Assembly (NCBI RefSeq): GCF_016625195.1
Contig: NZ_JACVUP010000015.1
Location: 62,001-126,000 of the forward strand
DNA: 64,000 nt
DNA from: Erwinia sp. S63
GTDB lineage: Bacteria; Pseudomonadota; Gammaproteobacteria; Enterobacterales; Enterobacteriaceae
Direction: 5' to 3'
Shown piece after piece: positions 1 to 8,614 of this stretch (position 1 is the first letter of the stretch; the number at the start of each line of letters is the position of its first letter). A program made the translations under genes and the position numbers. Below the pieces are notes generated by a model. The model had not been told where the DNA came from. It was given only the letters and a program-made list of their open reading frames with translations, and made no database searches.

Positions 1-833
1 GTGCGGCACAGCGATTAAATATCTCCCAACCGCCACTTAGCCAACAAATTCTACAGCTGGAGCAGGAGATCGGCGCGCAGCTATTCACCCGTACCAATCG
101 CAGCGTGCAGATTACACCAGCCGGTCAGCTGTTTTTACAGGATGCGCGCGCCATTCTGCTTCAGGTTGAACAAGCCGCCAGTCGCGCGGCTCGTGTGCAT
201 AGTGGACAAGAAGGGGAGCTGCGCATTGGCTTCACCTCTTCCGCTCCCTTCACCGGATTGGTTTCCGATGCGCTGTATCAATTTCGTCAGCGTTGGCCGG
301 AAGTGCATATTTCGATGCAGGAAAATAACACCCGCCAGCAGTTGGCACCGCTGCATGAGGGTCGGCTGGATTTGGGCGTGATGCGCAACACGCCGCTGCC
401 GAGCGATTTACAGCATCGGGTGCTCTTACGCGAACCGTTGTGTGCGCTGGTGCATTGGGCTCATCCTCTGGCGGATGCCGAATCGATCTCCATTCAGGCA
501 CTGGCCAACGAGCCCTTCGTGTTTTTTGACCCGCAGGGTGGTACAGCGTTGTACGGTGAAACACTGGCGCTTCTGCACCGTTATCAAATCAAACCGTTTA
601 TTACACAGGAAGTGGGCGAAGCGATGACAATTCTCGGTCTCGTTGCTACCGGATTAGGAGTGTCCATATTACCGGCCTCTTTCCGGCGTGCGCGATTGGC
701 GGATGTGGTGTGGATTCCTTTGCAGGAGCACGATGCCATTTCTGAAGTCTGGCTGGTCTGGTCCGCCACGCGTGAACCCAGTGCGCAAATGCACAATATG
801 ATGCAATTGATGCTGCTGAATGCCGAAATTTAA
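1..833 (+). CDS. ynfL: LysR-family regulator YnfL (5' partial)
   Basis: The open frame runs in from the left edge (codons begin at base 3), so about 20 N-terminal residues are missing. What remains starts inside the winged helix (RLNISQPPLSQQI, then the LysR-typical LFTRTNRSVQITPAG) and continues through a full effector-binding domain. The stretches GELRIGFTSSAPF, FVFFDP and ITQEVGEAMTI are those I know from E. coli YnfL. The gene also sits beside mlc, as ynfL does in E. coli. It is a DNA-binding regulator of unknown effector. In E. coli it neighbours the MFS gene ynfM, which would lie off this window. Confidence 0.85.
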   Translation, partial: AAQRLNISQPPLSQQILQLEQEIGAQLFTRTNRSVQITPAGQLFLQDARAILLQVEQAASRAARVHSGQEGELRIGFTSSAPFTGLVSDALYQFRQRWPEVHISMQENNTRQQLAPLHEGRLDLGVMRNTPLPSDLQHRVLLREPLCALVHWAHPLADAESISIQALANEPFVFFDPQGGTALYGETLALLHRYQIKPFITQEVGEAMTILGLVATGLGVSILPASFRRARLADVVWIPLQEHDAISEVWLVWSATREPSAQMHNMMQLMLLNAEI

Positions 834-863
834 ATCGTCTGACGAATGATGGCCCGGTCTTTA

Positions 864-879
864 TGTGCGATAAATCACA
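864..879. promoter_or_regulatory. Predicted cAMP-CRP site upstream of mlc
   Basis: TGTGCGATAAATCACA matches the CRP consensus TGTGA-N6-TCACA at 9 of 10 fixed positions. It lies about 90 bases before the mlc start. CRP control of mlc is known in E. coli; here it is inferred from the motif only. Confidence 0.65.
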
Positions 880-933
880 TTTCTAATCAAATATTTGACG
901 CTGCCTGCCAATCTGCATCACCATAGCTGCTGT

Positions 934-955
934 TTATTTAGAAGCGCGAAAATAT
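934..955. promoter_or_regulatory. Possible Mlc operator (autoregulation)
   Basis: TTATTT and AAAATA half-sites flank a GC-rich centre (agaagcgcg), the shape of Mlc operators. The site ends 13 bases before the mlc start codon, where a bound repressor would block transcription. E. coli Mlc represses its own gene. The match is by eye. Confidence 0.45.
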
Positions 956-968
956 CCGGGAGCAGGGC

Positions 969-2186
969 GTGAATCTGGACAGTCAGCCTGGCCACATTGA
1001 CCAAATAAAACAGACCAACGCAGGTGTGGTTTACCGACTGATTGACCTTTACGGCCCGATTTCGCGTATTGAGCTTTCTAAACGTGCCCAGCTGGCACCC
1101 GCCAGCATCACCAAAATTGTGCGTGAAATGCTGGATGCGCATCTGGTGCAGGAAACCGAGTTCCAGGATCCAGGCAGCCGTGGCCGTCCGGCCATTGGTT
1201 TGATTCTTGATACCCTCGCCTGGCACTATCTTGCCATCCGTATTCAACCGGGACAGATCACGTTAACGCTGCGCGATCTCAGCAGCCGTGCTTTGCAGGA
1301 AGATCGACTGCCACTGCCTGCCAGCGCTGACCAGCCGCTGCTGCAAACGCTGCAGCATATGGTTAATGACTTCTTCATCCGCCATCAGAACAAACTTGAG
1401 CGTCTTACTGCGATTGCCATCACGTTACCCGGCTTGATTAATGCGGCTTCCGGTGTAGTACACCGCATGCCGGGCTACGACGTGCAGGAGATGCCGTTAG
1501 GTGAAACGCTCTCCACGCTGACGGGGTTACCAGTATTCGTGCAGCATGACATCTCCGCCTGGACACTGGCTGAAGCGCTGTTTGGCGCTTCGCGCGGTGC
1601 GCAGGATGTGATTCAAATTGTGATTGATGAAACGGTAGGTGCAGGCGTGATCAGCGGGGGCCAGCTGTTACATAAGCGGGGTCGTGCGCTGGTTGAAATT
1701 GGCCATACGCAGATCGACCCCTATGGTCAGCAGTGTTACTGCGGTAATCATGGTTGTCTGGAAACCGTGGCCAGCACCGGCAGTTTATTGCAACTGGCGG
1801 CCCAGCGTTTATCTTCGCAACCCGACAGTTTGCTGCATCGTGAACCGCTAACCATCGCCAGTTTATGTGCAGCCGCGCAGCAGGGCGATCGACTGGCGCG
1901 TGATGTGATTGCCGGAGTCGGCCACCACATTGGTCGTATGTTGGCGATGATGGTGAATATCTTTAATCCACAACAAATTCTTATTGGTTCACCATTGAAT
2001 CAAGCGGCTGATGTGCTGTTTCCTGCCGTTAGCAGCACTATTCGCCAGCAGGCGTTGCCTGCATACAGTAATGAAATTCAGCTCGCACCCACCAGCCTTA
2101 GCGATCCGGGTACCCATGGTGCCGCCGCGCTGATCAAAGACTCTCTATACAGTGGTCATTTGCTGGTAAAACTGTTGCAAGGCTAA
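969..2186 (+). CDS. mlc: ROK-family global sugar repressor Mlc
   Basis: DNA-binding repressor of sugar uptake genes (PTS components, maltose regulator). In E. coli it is inactivated when membrane EIICB-Glc sequesters it during glucose transport. The 405-residue protein is nearly the length of E. coli Mlc and opens almost identically (QPGHIDQIKQTNAG, then LAPASITKIVREML in the winged helix). The ROK zinc motif is clear near residue 250 (HTQIDPYGQQCYCGNHGCLE: one His, three Cys). The start is GTG at 969, as in E. coli, behind a GGAGCAGG ribosome site. CRP-like and Mlc-like sites lie upstream. dethiobiotin synthetase homologue ynfK follows after 105 bases. Confidence 0.95.
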   Translation: MNLDSQPGHIDQIKQTNAGVVYRLIDLYGPISRIELSKRAQLAPASITKIVREMLDAHLVQETEFQDPGSRGRPAIGLILDTLAWHYLAIRIQPGQITLTLRDLSSRALQEDRLPLPASADQPLLQTLQHMVNDFFIRHQNKLERLTAIAITLPGLINAASGVVHRMPGYDVQEMPLGETLSTLTGLPVFVQHDISAWTLAEALFGASRGAQDVIQIVIDETVGAGVISGGQLLHKRGRALVEIGHTQIDPYGQQCYCGNHGCLETVASTGSLLQLAAQRLSSQPDSLLHREPLTIASLCAAAQQGDRLARDVIAGVGHHIGRMLAMMVNIFNPQQILIGSPLNQAADVLFPAVSSTIRQQALPAYSNEIQLAPTSLSDPGTHGAAALIKDSLYSGHLLVKLLQG

Positions 2187-2291
2187 CCACTGCTCGCCTT
2201 AAGTTTGCGCTAACGCAATCTGCCGTCAGAGACATTTCCTTAAACTGCCTTCTTCGCAGGTTACACATCGCTTTAACGAAGGAGGAATAAG

Positions 2292-2993
2292 GTGAAAACA
2301 ATCTTTGTCACCGGTACCGACACCGCGGTGGGTAAAACCGTCGTGTCACGCGCGCTGCTGCAGTGTTTCGCCAAAGCGGGCCTCTGTGCAGCGGGTTTTA
2401 AACCTGTTGCCAAAAGTGCACAGCACACGCCAGACGGATTGCGTAATAAAGATGCTCTGCTGTTGCAGCAAGCCTCGGGTCTTGAACTGTCGTACCAGGC
2501 GGTGAATCCCATCACCCTGGAAGAAGATGAAATCAGCACCAGTGCCTCCGTGCGAATGGATTATCCGTTGCTGAGCCGCAGTCTTACGCATTTACAAAGC
2601 CGCGCCGCGCGGGTGGTGGTGGAAGGCACCGGGGGTTGGCGCAGTCTGATGAATGATCTGCAGCCGCTTTCTTCCTGGGTTCAGCAGGAACATCTGCCGG
2701 TGGTGCTGGTGGTAGGCATTAAGGAAGGTTGCATTAGTCATGCTTTACTGACTGCTGATGCCGTTGCTCGTGATGGGCTACCTTTGGTGGGCTGGGTCGC
2801 TAACCGGATTAACCCAGGATTGGCGCACTACGCTGAAATCATTGATGTTCTGCGTGAAAAGCTGGGCGCACCGCTGCTGGGTGAGTTGCCTTATCTGCCG
2901 CGTGCCGAGCAGCGTGAGTTGAGTGGTTATCTGGACATTTCCCTGCTTGATGAGGCATTACTGCACGTTGACAGTGCACAGCCTGCGGCATGA
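2292..2993 (+). CDS. ynfK: Dethiobiotin synthetase homologue (YnfK/BioD2)
   Basis: ATP-dependent carboxylase family that closes the ureido ring of dethiobiotin from 7,8-diaminopelargonate. The P-loop is TGTDTAVGKTVVSRA (residues 7-21) and VVVEGTGGWRSLMND is the second family signature. VANRINPGLAHYAEIIDVL and ELPYLPRAEQREL match E. coli YnfK, the second BioD paralogue beside mlc; the true bioD normally sits in the bio operon. Starts at GTG 2292 after a strong AAGGAGGAA site. Whether it contributes to biotin synthesis in vivo cannot be read from sequence. Confidence 0.92.
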   Translation: MKTIFVTGTDTAVGKTVVSRALLQCFAKAGLCAAGFKPVAKSAQHTPDGLRNKDALLLQQASGLELSYQAVNPITLEEDEISTSASVRMDYPLLSRSLTHLQSRAARVVVEGTGGWRSLMNDLQPLSSWVQQEHLPVVLVVGIKEGCISHALLTADAVARDGLPLVGWVANRINPGLAHYAEIIDVLREKLGAPLLGELPYLPRAEQRELSGYLDISLLDEALLHVDSAQPAA

Positions 2994-3118
2994 TGAAACG
3001 AAGTGATGCAAATGTTCGGTGGCTGAATCTAAGGTTTCGGGTTCAGCATCCGACACTTCTTTGATTTAATCATCTTATTTTCATGATCTTATAATTTTTT
3101 CACTCAATGTGACTGCCA

Positions 3119-3135
3119 CTGGCGTGAATCATGCA
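3119..3135 (+). promoter_or_regulatory. Predicted sigma-54 promoter of the NCS2 permease
   Basis: CTGGCGTGAATCATGCA places GG (3121-3122) and GC (3133-3134) exactly ten bases apart, close to the consensus TGGCACG-N4-TTGCA. Transcription would begin near 3146, about 27 bases before the ATG. A perfect 7+3+7 palindrome, CATCAGC-cat-GCTGATG (3134-3150), overlaps the predicted start and may be an operator. The same promoter type precedes guaD and hpxO. Confidence 0.55.
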
Positions 3136-3172
3136 TCAGCCATGCTGATGAATATTCTGCCGGAGCACTCAC

Positions 3173-4543
3173 ATGTCGCACTCCCCTAAAGGTTTATTGT
3201 ATGGGCTTGATGCCCGTATTGGCCCTGTTCCCGCCTTTTTCGCTGCGTTGCAGCACGTCCTTGCCAGCGTGGTGGGAATCATTACCCCGCCGCTGATCAT
3301 TGGCTCAATACTCGGATTGCAGGCTTACATTCCGTATCTGATTAGCATGTCTTTGCTGGTTTCGGGTGTAGGGACGTTTTTGCAGGCGCGCCGCTTTATG
3401 GGTGTTGGTGCGGGCATGATTTGCCTGCAAGGCACCAGCTTTGCTTTTCTCGGTGTCATCTTATCTGGGGGTTTGATGGTGAAGGCGCAGGGCGGTTCAC
3501 CGGAAGCAATCATGGCGATGATCATGGGCTGTAACTTTGTGGCCGCGCTTATCCCGATGTTGATCAGTCGGTGTGTGGTGCCGCTGCGGAAAGTGCTGAC
3601 GCCAGTGGTAACAGGTACGGTGATTACTTTAATCGGTATCAGTTTGATTAAAGTGAGCATCACCGATTGGGCCGGTGGCCATAACGCCGCTGACTTTGGT
3701 GCTCCGGGGAATCTGGCGCTGGGCGCGCTGACGCTGCTGGTGATCATCGTACTTAACCGTTCCCCAAATCGCTGGATGCGCCTTGTCGCGGTGGTGGCAG
3801 GCATCGCCGTGGGCTGTCTGGCGGCGGCACTGACCGGCCATCTGCCCATTAAATCGATGGCCTCCGGTTCTTGGTTGGTTTTGCCTTCATTTTTCCGTTT
3901 TGGCTTTGATTTTAGCTGGAGCATTTTCGTACCGATTGCGCTGGTGTCGGTGATTTGCGTGATTGAGGCGGTAGGTGATTTGACGGCGAATTGCCTGATC
4001 TCGCAGCAACCGATTGAGGGCGAAGGTTTTCAGCGTCGTTTGCAGGGTGGCATTTTGGCTGATGGGATTAGTTGTCTGTTCGCCGCGATGTTTTCGGCAT
4101 TCCCTAATACTACCTTTGCGCAGAATAACGGTGTGATTCAGATGACCGGCGTGGCCAGCCGTTATGTTGGCATGGTGATTGGCGTGATGTTGTTGCTGTT
4201 AGGCGTGTTTCCGGTGATCGGCAATGTGCTGCAGCAAATTCCCGCGCCGGTACTTGGCGGCGCCACCCTGGTGATGTTTGGCAGTGTGGTGGCGGCAGGC
4301 ATTCGGGTGATGACGCAATCCCCGTTGGGACGCCGTGAGATGTTGATCGTCGCGGTGTCATTTGGCATTGGTTTGGGCGTTGAAGCAGTACCCGAGGTGT
4401 TGAAGCAGTTGCCACCGTTAGTGAGTAATCTGTTTGGTCATGCAGTGACCACGGGTGGCATTTTGGCGATGCTGTTGAATATCGTGCTGCCATCGGAGCG
4501 GGGAGATGAGCGGGTTGTCGGTGTGGTGGAGGAAAATCACTGA
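3173..4543 (+). CDS. NCS2-family purine permease (XanP-like)
   Basis: Inner-membrane proton symporter for a purine base, xanthine or urate most likely. The 456-residue protein has the 12-14 hydrophobic helices of the nucleobase-ascorbate family. It carries the family motif QNNGVIQMTGVASRYVG, near-identical to E. coli XanP, and the central acidic position in VICVIEAVGDLTA. Start ATG follows CCGGAGCAC. Its predicted sigma-54 promoter matches those of guaD and hpxO, which supports a role in purine nitrogen uptake. Exact substrate (xanthine, urate or both) is not resolved, so no symbol is given. Confidence 0.88.
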   Translation: MSHSPKGLLYGLDARIGPVPAFFAALQHVLASVVGIITPPLIIGSILGLQAYIPYLISMSLLVSGVGTFLQARRFMGVGAGMICLQGTSFAFLGVILSGGLMVKAQGGSPEAIMAMIMGCNFVAALIPMLISRCVVPLRKVLTPVVTGTVITLIGISLIKVSITDWAGGHNAADFGAPGNLALGALTLLVIIVLNRSPNRWMRLVAVVAGIAVGCLAAALTGHLPIKSMASGSWLVLPSFFRFGFDFSWSIFVPIALVSVICVIEAVGDLTANCLISQQPIEGEGFQRRLQGGILADGISCLFAAMFSAFPNTTFAQNNGVIQMTGVASRYVGMVIGVMLLLLGVFPVIGNVLQQIPAPVLGGATLVMFGSVVAAGIRVMTQSPLGRREMLIVAVSFGIGLGVEAVPEVLKQLPPLVSNLFGHAVTTGGILAMLLNIVLPSERGDERVVGVVEENH

Positions 4544-4600
4544 TTTTGCGTTAGGAGAGGTGGGGATCTAAACCGCTGTCTGTGAGTTTGTGCGTACGTC

Positions 4601-4699
4601 GGAAGAGGCGGCAGATCGTAAAGACGCCGTAAACCATCCCTGGGGCTCGGCCCGCGCCATCCCTGGCGCAGGACGCTTTACTCCTCTGCCGCCTCTTCC
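4601..4699. repeat. Intergenic long palindromic repeat
   Basis: A 15-base perfect inverted repeat (GGAAGAGGCGGCAGA at 4601-4615 with its complement at 4685-4699) encloses a second pairing (GTAAAG with CTTTAC). Inside lies CCATCCCTGG twice, the second copy within the hairpin GCGCCA-tccc-TGGCGC. It sits between the convergent permease and osmV genes and could end transcription both ways. It resembles ERIC-type dispersed palindromic elements; no other copy is visible in this window. Confidence 0.7.
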
Positions 4700-4779
4700 A
4701 ACGAGTTAGCTGAGGTGCGGTTTGTCTGGATTCGGGCTGCTGTGCACTGTGCCTTAAGATTCAGCCATTGTGCGATTGG

Positions 4780-5916
4780 TTAAGGATTCAGTCTACGGCG
4801 CGTACGTCCCGAGCTGAGATAGTCCGCAATGTAGTCCTGCGAGATCTCACCGCTGTAGCGTCCTTCCTCATCGACGATCGGCATCCAGACGGTGTTGTGC
4901 TCATATAGTTTTGACAGCACGACTCGCAGATTCTCTTCGGCCTTGCCCGTTACCTTGAAGGTATGAAGCATCTCCTCGCAGCGTCCGGCGGCATTCCGCG
5001 CTTCACGACGTTTCACAAAGCCCAGCGGCTTGCCATCATTATCTACCACGGTGACAGATCGCATGTCGTTGTCATCCATGGTGGCGAACGCCTCCTGCAA
5101 CGGCGTGCTGCGCTGCACGGTGATGGTTGGCTGCTGATCGGTGACGTCGCCCGCCTGCACCAACAGTAGACGTTTCAGCGTACGGTCCTGGCCAACAAAG
5201 GATCCAACAAAATCATTGGCGGGTTTCGCCAGCAGCTCGTCGGGGCTGGCACACTGTACGATTTTGCCCTGTCCAAACACCGCGATGCGGTCGCCCAGTT
5301 TGAGTGCTTCATCGATATCATGGCTTACCAGCATCACGGTTTTCTTCAACTGGCGCTGCATCTCGAGAAACTCATTTTGAATCACTTCACGGTTGATTGG
5401 GTCAACTGCACCGAAAGGTTCATCCATCAGCAGCACCGGTGGATCAGCCGCCAGCGCGCGGATCACGCCGATACGCTGCTGCTGACCGCCGGACATTTCT
5501 CGTGGATAGCGATGCAGGAATTTGCTGGGATCGAGCGCCACCATGCTCATCAGCTCGGTAGCACGCTCGCGGCAGCGCTTTTTATCCCAGCCCAGCATGC
5601 GCGGAACCACGGTAATGTTCTCTTCGATGGTCATGTTGGGGAACAGACCAATCTGCTGAATCACATAGCCGATATTACGACGCAGTGTCACAGTATCTTG
5701 TCCGCTGGTGTCTTCACCGTTGATCAAAATCTTTCCGCTGCTGGCTGGGATCAGACGGTTGATCATTTTCAGCGTGGTGGTTTTGCCACAGCCGGAAGGG
5801 CCGAGCAGCACGCACATCTCTCCGGCTGGCACTTCCAGGCTGACGTTGTCCACGGCGTTGAAGGCGGTGCCGTTCTTTTGTGTAAAGGTTTTCGTCAGGT
5901 TTTCCAGTTTTATCAT
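4780..5916 (-). CDS. osmV: Osmoprotectant ABC transporter ATPase OsmV
   Basis: Cytoplasmic ATPase driving uptake of glycine betaine, choline-O-sulfate or related osmolytes. It has Walker A GPSGCGKTT (residues 39-47), Q-loop, signature MSGGQQQRIGV, Walker B VLLMDEPFGAVD and the H-loop (SHDID). Two CBS-type regions follow (about 255-370), as in ProV/OpuCA. At 378 residues it matches the Salmonella OsmV class. Its ATG shares one base with the osmW stop (TAATG), so translation is coupled. It is the last gene of a four-gene minus-strand operon. Confidence 0.9.
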   Translation of the reverse strand: MIKLENLTKTFTQKNGTAFNAVDNVSLEVPAGEMCVLLGPSGCGKTTTLKMINRLIPASSGKILINGEDTSGQDTVTLRRNIGYVIQQIGLFPNMTIEENITVVPRMLGWDKKRCRERATELMSMVALDPSKFLHRYPREMSGGQQQRIGVIRALAADPPVLLMDEPFGAVDPINREVIQNEFLEMQRQLKKTVMLVSHDIDEALKLGDRIAVFGQGKIVQCASPDELLAKPANDFVGSFVGQDRTLKRLLLVQAGDVTDQQPTITVQRSTPLQEAFATMDDNDMRSVTVVDNDGKPLGFVKRREARNAAGRCEEMLHTFKVTGKAEENLRVVLSKLYEHNTVWMPIVDEEGRYSGEISQDYIADYLSSGRTRRRLNP

Positions 5917-6563
5917 TATCGAATCCCCTTAGGAGTCAGCGCCGACTGCAAACGGTGCAGTAGCCAATCAAGCACAATCGCTAATAAACAAATCATTAGT
6001 GCACCGGCAATCAGCATGCGCACATCACTGCCGCTGATACCATCCAGCAGCTGTAAGCCCAATCCGCCTGCGCCGATGACCGCGGCAATCGCCATCACGC
6101 CAACGTTCATGACCACCGCAGTACGGATACCGCCGAAGATCACCGGCAGCGCCATCGGAATCTCCACCCAGCGCAGGCGCTGCCAGAAGGTCATACCTAT
6201 GCCGCGACCGGCTTCACGCAGCCCTGGCGACAGATTTTCCAGTGCGGTATGGGTGTTACGCACAATCGGCAGCAGAGAGTAGAGGAATACCGCGCAGATA
6301 GCGGGCAGCGCACCAATACCCTGACCGATCATGGAAAACAGCGGAATCATCAAACCAAACAGCGCGATGGTCGGAATGGTCAATACGATGGTGGCGATAC
6401 CGAGCACCGGCGTCGCCAGCCATTTAAAGCGCACAATCAAAATACCCAGTGGCACGCCAACGATGATGGCGAATCCCACTGCCACCAGTACCAGCCAGGT
6501 GTGCTGCCAGGTTAAGGCCATCAGGGTATGCCAGTTACTCATGATGTAATGCAAAGTCTCCAT
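5916..6563 (-). CDS. osmW: Osmoprotectant ABC transporter permease OsmW
   Basis: Inner-membrane permease of 215 residues with about five hydrophobic helices. The binding-protein-dependent transport motif is seen around ENLSPGLREAGRGIGMTFWQRLRWVEIPMALP, with EAxxGIGM and the downstream IP, characteristic of the ProW/OpuCB group. Start ATG at 6563 follows AGGAGGCGTC. It lies nine bases after osmX and overlaps osmV by one base. It pairs with the other permease of the operon to make a heterodimeric channel. Confidence 0.9.
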   Translation of the reverse strand: METLHYIMSNWHTLMALTWQHTWLVLVAVGFAIIVGVPLGILIVRFKWLATPVLGIATIVLTIPTIALFGLMIPLFSMIGQGIGALPAICAVFLYSLLPIVRNTHTALENLSPGLREAGRGIGMTFWQRLRWVEIPMALPVIFGGIRTAVVMNVGVMAIAAVIGAGGLGLQLLDGISGSDVRMLIAGALMICLLAIVLDWLLHRLQSALTPKGIR

Positions 6564-6572
6564 GACGCCTCC

Positions 6573-7499
6573 TTACAGCATGTTTTTAGATTGCAGGAAA
6601 TCACGCGCCACCTGCTGATAAGACTGGTGATCGATATCAACACGCTTATTCATCTCGGTAATCGCTTCATCAGTGATCAGCGGCGAGAGTTGATTGAGCG
6701 CTGCGTCCAGTCCTGGATGGCTATCCAGCACGTCCTGACGCACGACTGGCGTGACGTTGTAACTCGGGAAGAAGTGTTTATCATCTTCCAGCACTTTGAG
6801 GTCAAAGCCTTTGACTCGCCCATCGGTGGTATAAATCAAGCCGGCATCGACAAAACCATCGCGTACCGCGTTGTACACCAATCCCGGGTCCATCTGACGA
6901 ATCTGCGGGCGATCCAGCGGCATGTCGTAGGCTTTCTGCAACGGCTTCAGGCCATCGGAACGACCGGAGAACTCTAAGTCGAGCCCGAGCTTCCAGTTGT
7001 GGTCGGGGTCGGTTTTGCGCACCTGTTCCAGTTTGGCAACGAGCTGTGACATGGTGCTGATGCCCTCTTTATCGGCGCGTGCACGTTGCATGGCAAATGC
7101 ATAGGTATTGTTCATTGGCGCGGGATCGAGCCACACCAGACCCAGTTTGGCATCGAGTTGTTTAACGGTTTTATAAGCCTCTTCAGATGACATCGGTTTG
7201 TTGATGTGGTTGAAGATAATCAGCGAGGTACCGGTGTACTCCCAGGTCATGTCGATTTGCTTGTTGATCATCGCATTACGTCCAATCGTGGTGGCGATAT
7301 TGGTCTTGGGCACCACCTGGAAACCTTTCTTTTGCAGCCAGAGCACGGTCATGGCAGACAAAATATGCTGTTCGGTAAAGCTCTTGGTTGCCATCACAAT
7401 CGGTGTTGCCGCGGCGGCGGTTTGGCTGATGGCCAATGTCGCAGCCAGTGCCAGCGCGGTGTGTTTAACCCAGCGCGTTAAGTTATGCGTTTTACCCAT
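6573..7499 (-). CDS. osmX: Osmoprotectant-binding periplasmic protein OsmX
   Basis: Periplasmic solute receptor of the OpuAC/YehZ type. A Sec signal peptide (hydrophobic run ending SQTAAAA, about 30 residues) precedes the ligand domain. The family hallmarks [22 protein letters not shown] and [11 protein letters not shown] are present. I take the ATG at 7499 rather than the GTG one codon upstream because GGAG then sits seven bases ahead. It lies between the two permease genes; 308 residues is normal length. Confidence 0.9.
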   Translation of the reverse strand: MGKTHNLTRWVKHTALALAATLAISQTAAAATPIVMATKSFTEQHILSAMTVLWLQKKGFQVVPKTNIATTIGRNAMINKQIDMTWEYTGTSLIIFNHINKPMSSEEAYKTVKQLDAKLGLVWLDPAPMNNTYAFAMQRARADKEGISTMSQLVAKLEQVRKTDPDHNWKLGLDLEFSGRSDGLKPLQKAYDMPLDRPQIRQMDPGLVYNAVRDGFVDAGLIYTTDGRVKGFDLKVLEDDKHFFPSYNVTPVVRQDVLDSHPGLDAALNQLSPLITDEAITEMNKRVDIDHQSYQQVARDFLQSKNML

Positions 7500-7513
7500 C
7501 ACTTAGCTCCTTG

Positions 7514-8230
7514 TTAAGCCGCAGAGTGCGGGCTGAGGAAACGACCCAATGCTGCCAGCAGCAGATCGAGGATCAGCGCAAACAGGGCGGTGGCCACGGC
7601 GCCGAGTATCAACGTAGGGAAGTCATTGAGGTAAATGCCGGGGAAAATCAGCTCGCCAAAACTGCTGGCACCAATCAGGAAGGCCAGCGGTGCCGTACCG
7701 ACATTGATGGCGGTCGCAATGCGCACACCCGCCAAAATCACTGGCAAGGCATTGGGAATTTCTACCTGACGCAGACGTTGGAATTTGGTCATGCCGATGC
7801 CGTTGGCGGCTTCAATCAGCGAAGGCGGCACCGCGCTTAATCCGGAATAGGTATTACGCACGATAGGTAGCAATGAGGCGAGGAACAGGGCGATTAAGGC
7901 AGGGCGATCGCCAATCCCGACAATGACCATGGCCAGTGCGAGAACTGCCAGCGGCGGCAAGGTATTCCCGACGTTAAAGATCTGCATCACATATTCAGCC
8001 CAGCGGCGAGCAAACGGGCGGCTGAGCAAAACCCCGCTCGGAATGCCAATCAGCAGGGCGAAAAACATTGACCAAAACACTAAAAACAGATGCTGCTGAC
8101 CCAGATAAAGTAAGTCCTCTTGCCGGTCGCGCAACGTATTTAACCCGATTCCCCAAACCAGCAGGGCAATCACCGCGACGATGGCCAGTAGTGCCAGCCC
8201 GGCTCTACTAACGAGCGATGCATTTTGCAT
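7514..8230 (-). CDS. Osmoprotectant ABC transporter permease (OsmY/YehW type)
   Basis: First gene of the osm operon, an inner-membrane permease of 238 residues. It shares EAANGIGMTKFQRLRQVEIP with OsmW but has a longer N-terminal region before the channel domain. Start ATG at 8230 follows GGGAG; an upstream in-frame TTG lacks a ribosome site. In Salmonella this subunit is called OsmY, a name also used for an unrelated periplasmic protein, so no symbol is given. Eleven to fourteen bases separate it from osmX. High osmolarity and RpoS control are known for the family, not shown here. Confidence 0.88.
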   Translation of the reverse strand: MQNASLVSRAGLALLAIVAVIALLVWGIGLNTLRDRQEDLLYLGQQHLFLVFWSMFFALLIGIPSGVLLSRPFARRWAEYVMQIFNVGNTLPPLAVLALAMVIVGIGDRPALIALFLASLLPIVRNTYSGLSAVPPSLIEAANGIGMTKFQRLRQVEIPNALPVILAGVRIATAINVGTAPLAFLIGASSFGELIFPGIYLNDFPTLILGAVATALFALILDLLLAALGRFLSPHSAA

Positions 8231-8614
8231 GCGAGAGTCTCCCTGATTCGACAAATTGTTCGATCTTGTTATGTCATTTCACGGTTGAGGGCGTAGTGGA
8301 GAACAAACCACATACGAAAATCCTTCACGCTATTAAATTGCAGATAAAATGACTGTTAGATACTGCTTTTCCAGTGAATAACTGGAAAGTGCTGTTAAAA
8401 GCTATAGCAATGCTTAGCGTATTGCGCCAGTTTTCACGGCAAAATCAGACAGATAGAAGGGCGCTTAAAACCTTCTTAACCCGCATGAAATAAGGCATCA
8501 TCTGACAATAAAAAAAATTCATCGAATTGTGTGACGTTGTCACATAATGGGCGCACGCAGAGGAAACTCGTCTGATGGAAAATCAGCTAGCCTTGAGAGA
8601 AAAAAGGGAGACGT
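8231..8614. promoter_or_regulatory. Divergent control region osm operon / DHA2 exporter
   Basis: This 384-base AT-rich gap holds the promoters of both divergent units. The clearest element is the perfect palindrome TGTGAC-gtt-GTCACA at 8530-8544, followed at once by CATAAT, a plausible -10 box for the exporter. A dyad of this form next to a drug exporter suggests a repressor operator. I cannot place a specific osmotic promoter. Confidence 0.45.

Noticed and set aside
3119..3172. Purine riboswitch ahead of the NCS2 permease
   Set aside because: The predicted leader is only about 27 bases and no aptamer-like three-way junction is visible.
5320..6282. A 320-residue plus-strand frame opposite osmV/osmW
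   Set aside because: It is the antisense shadow of two well-supported transporter genes and shows no domain.
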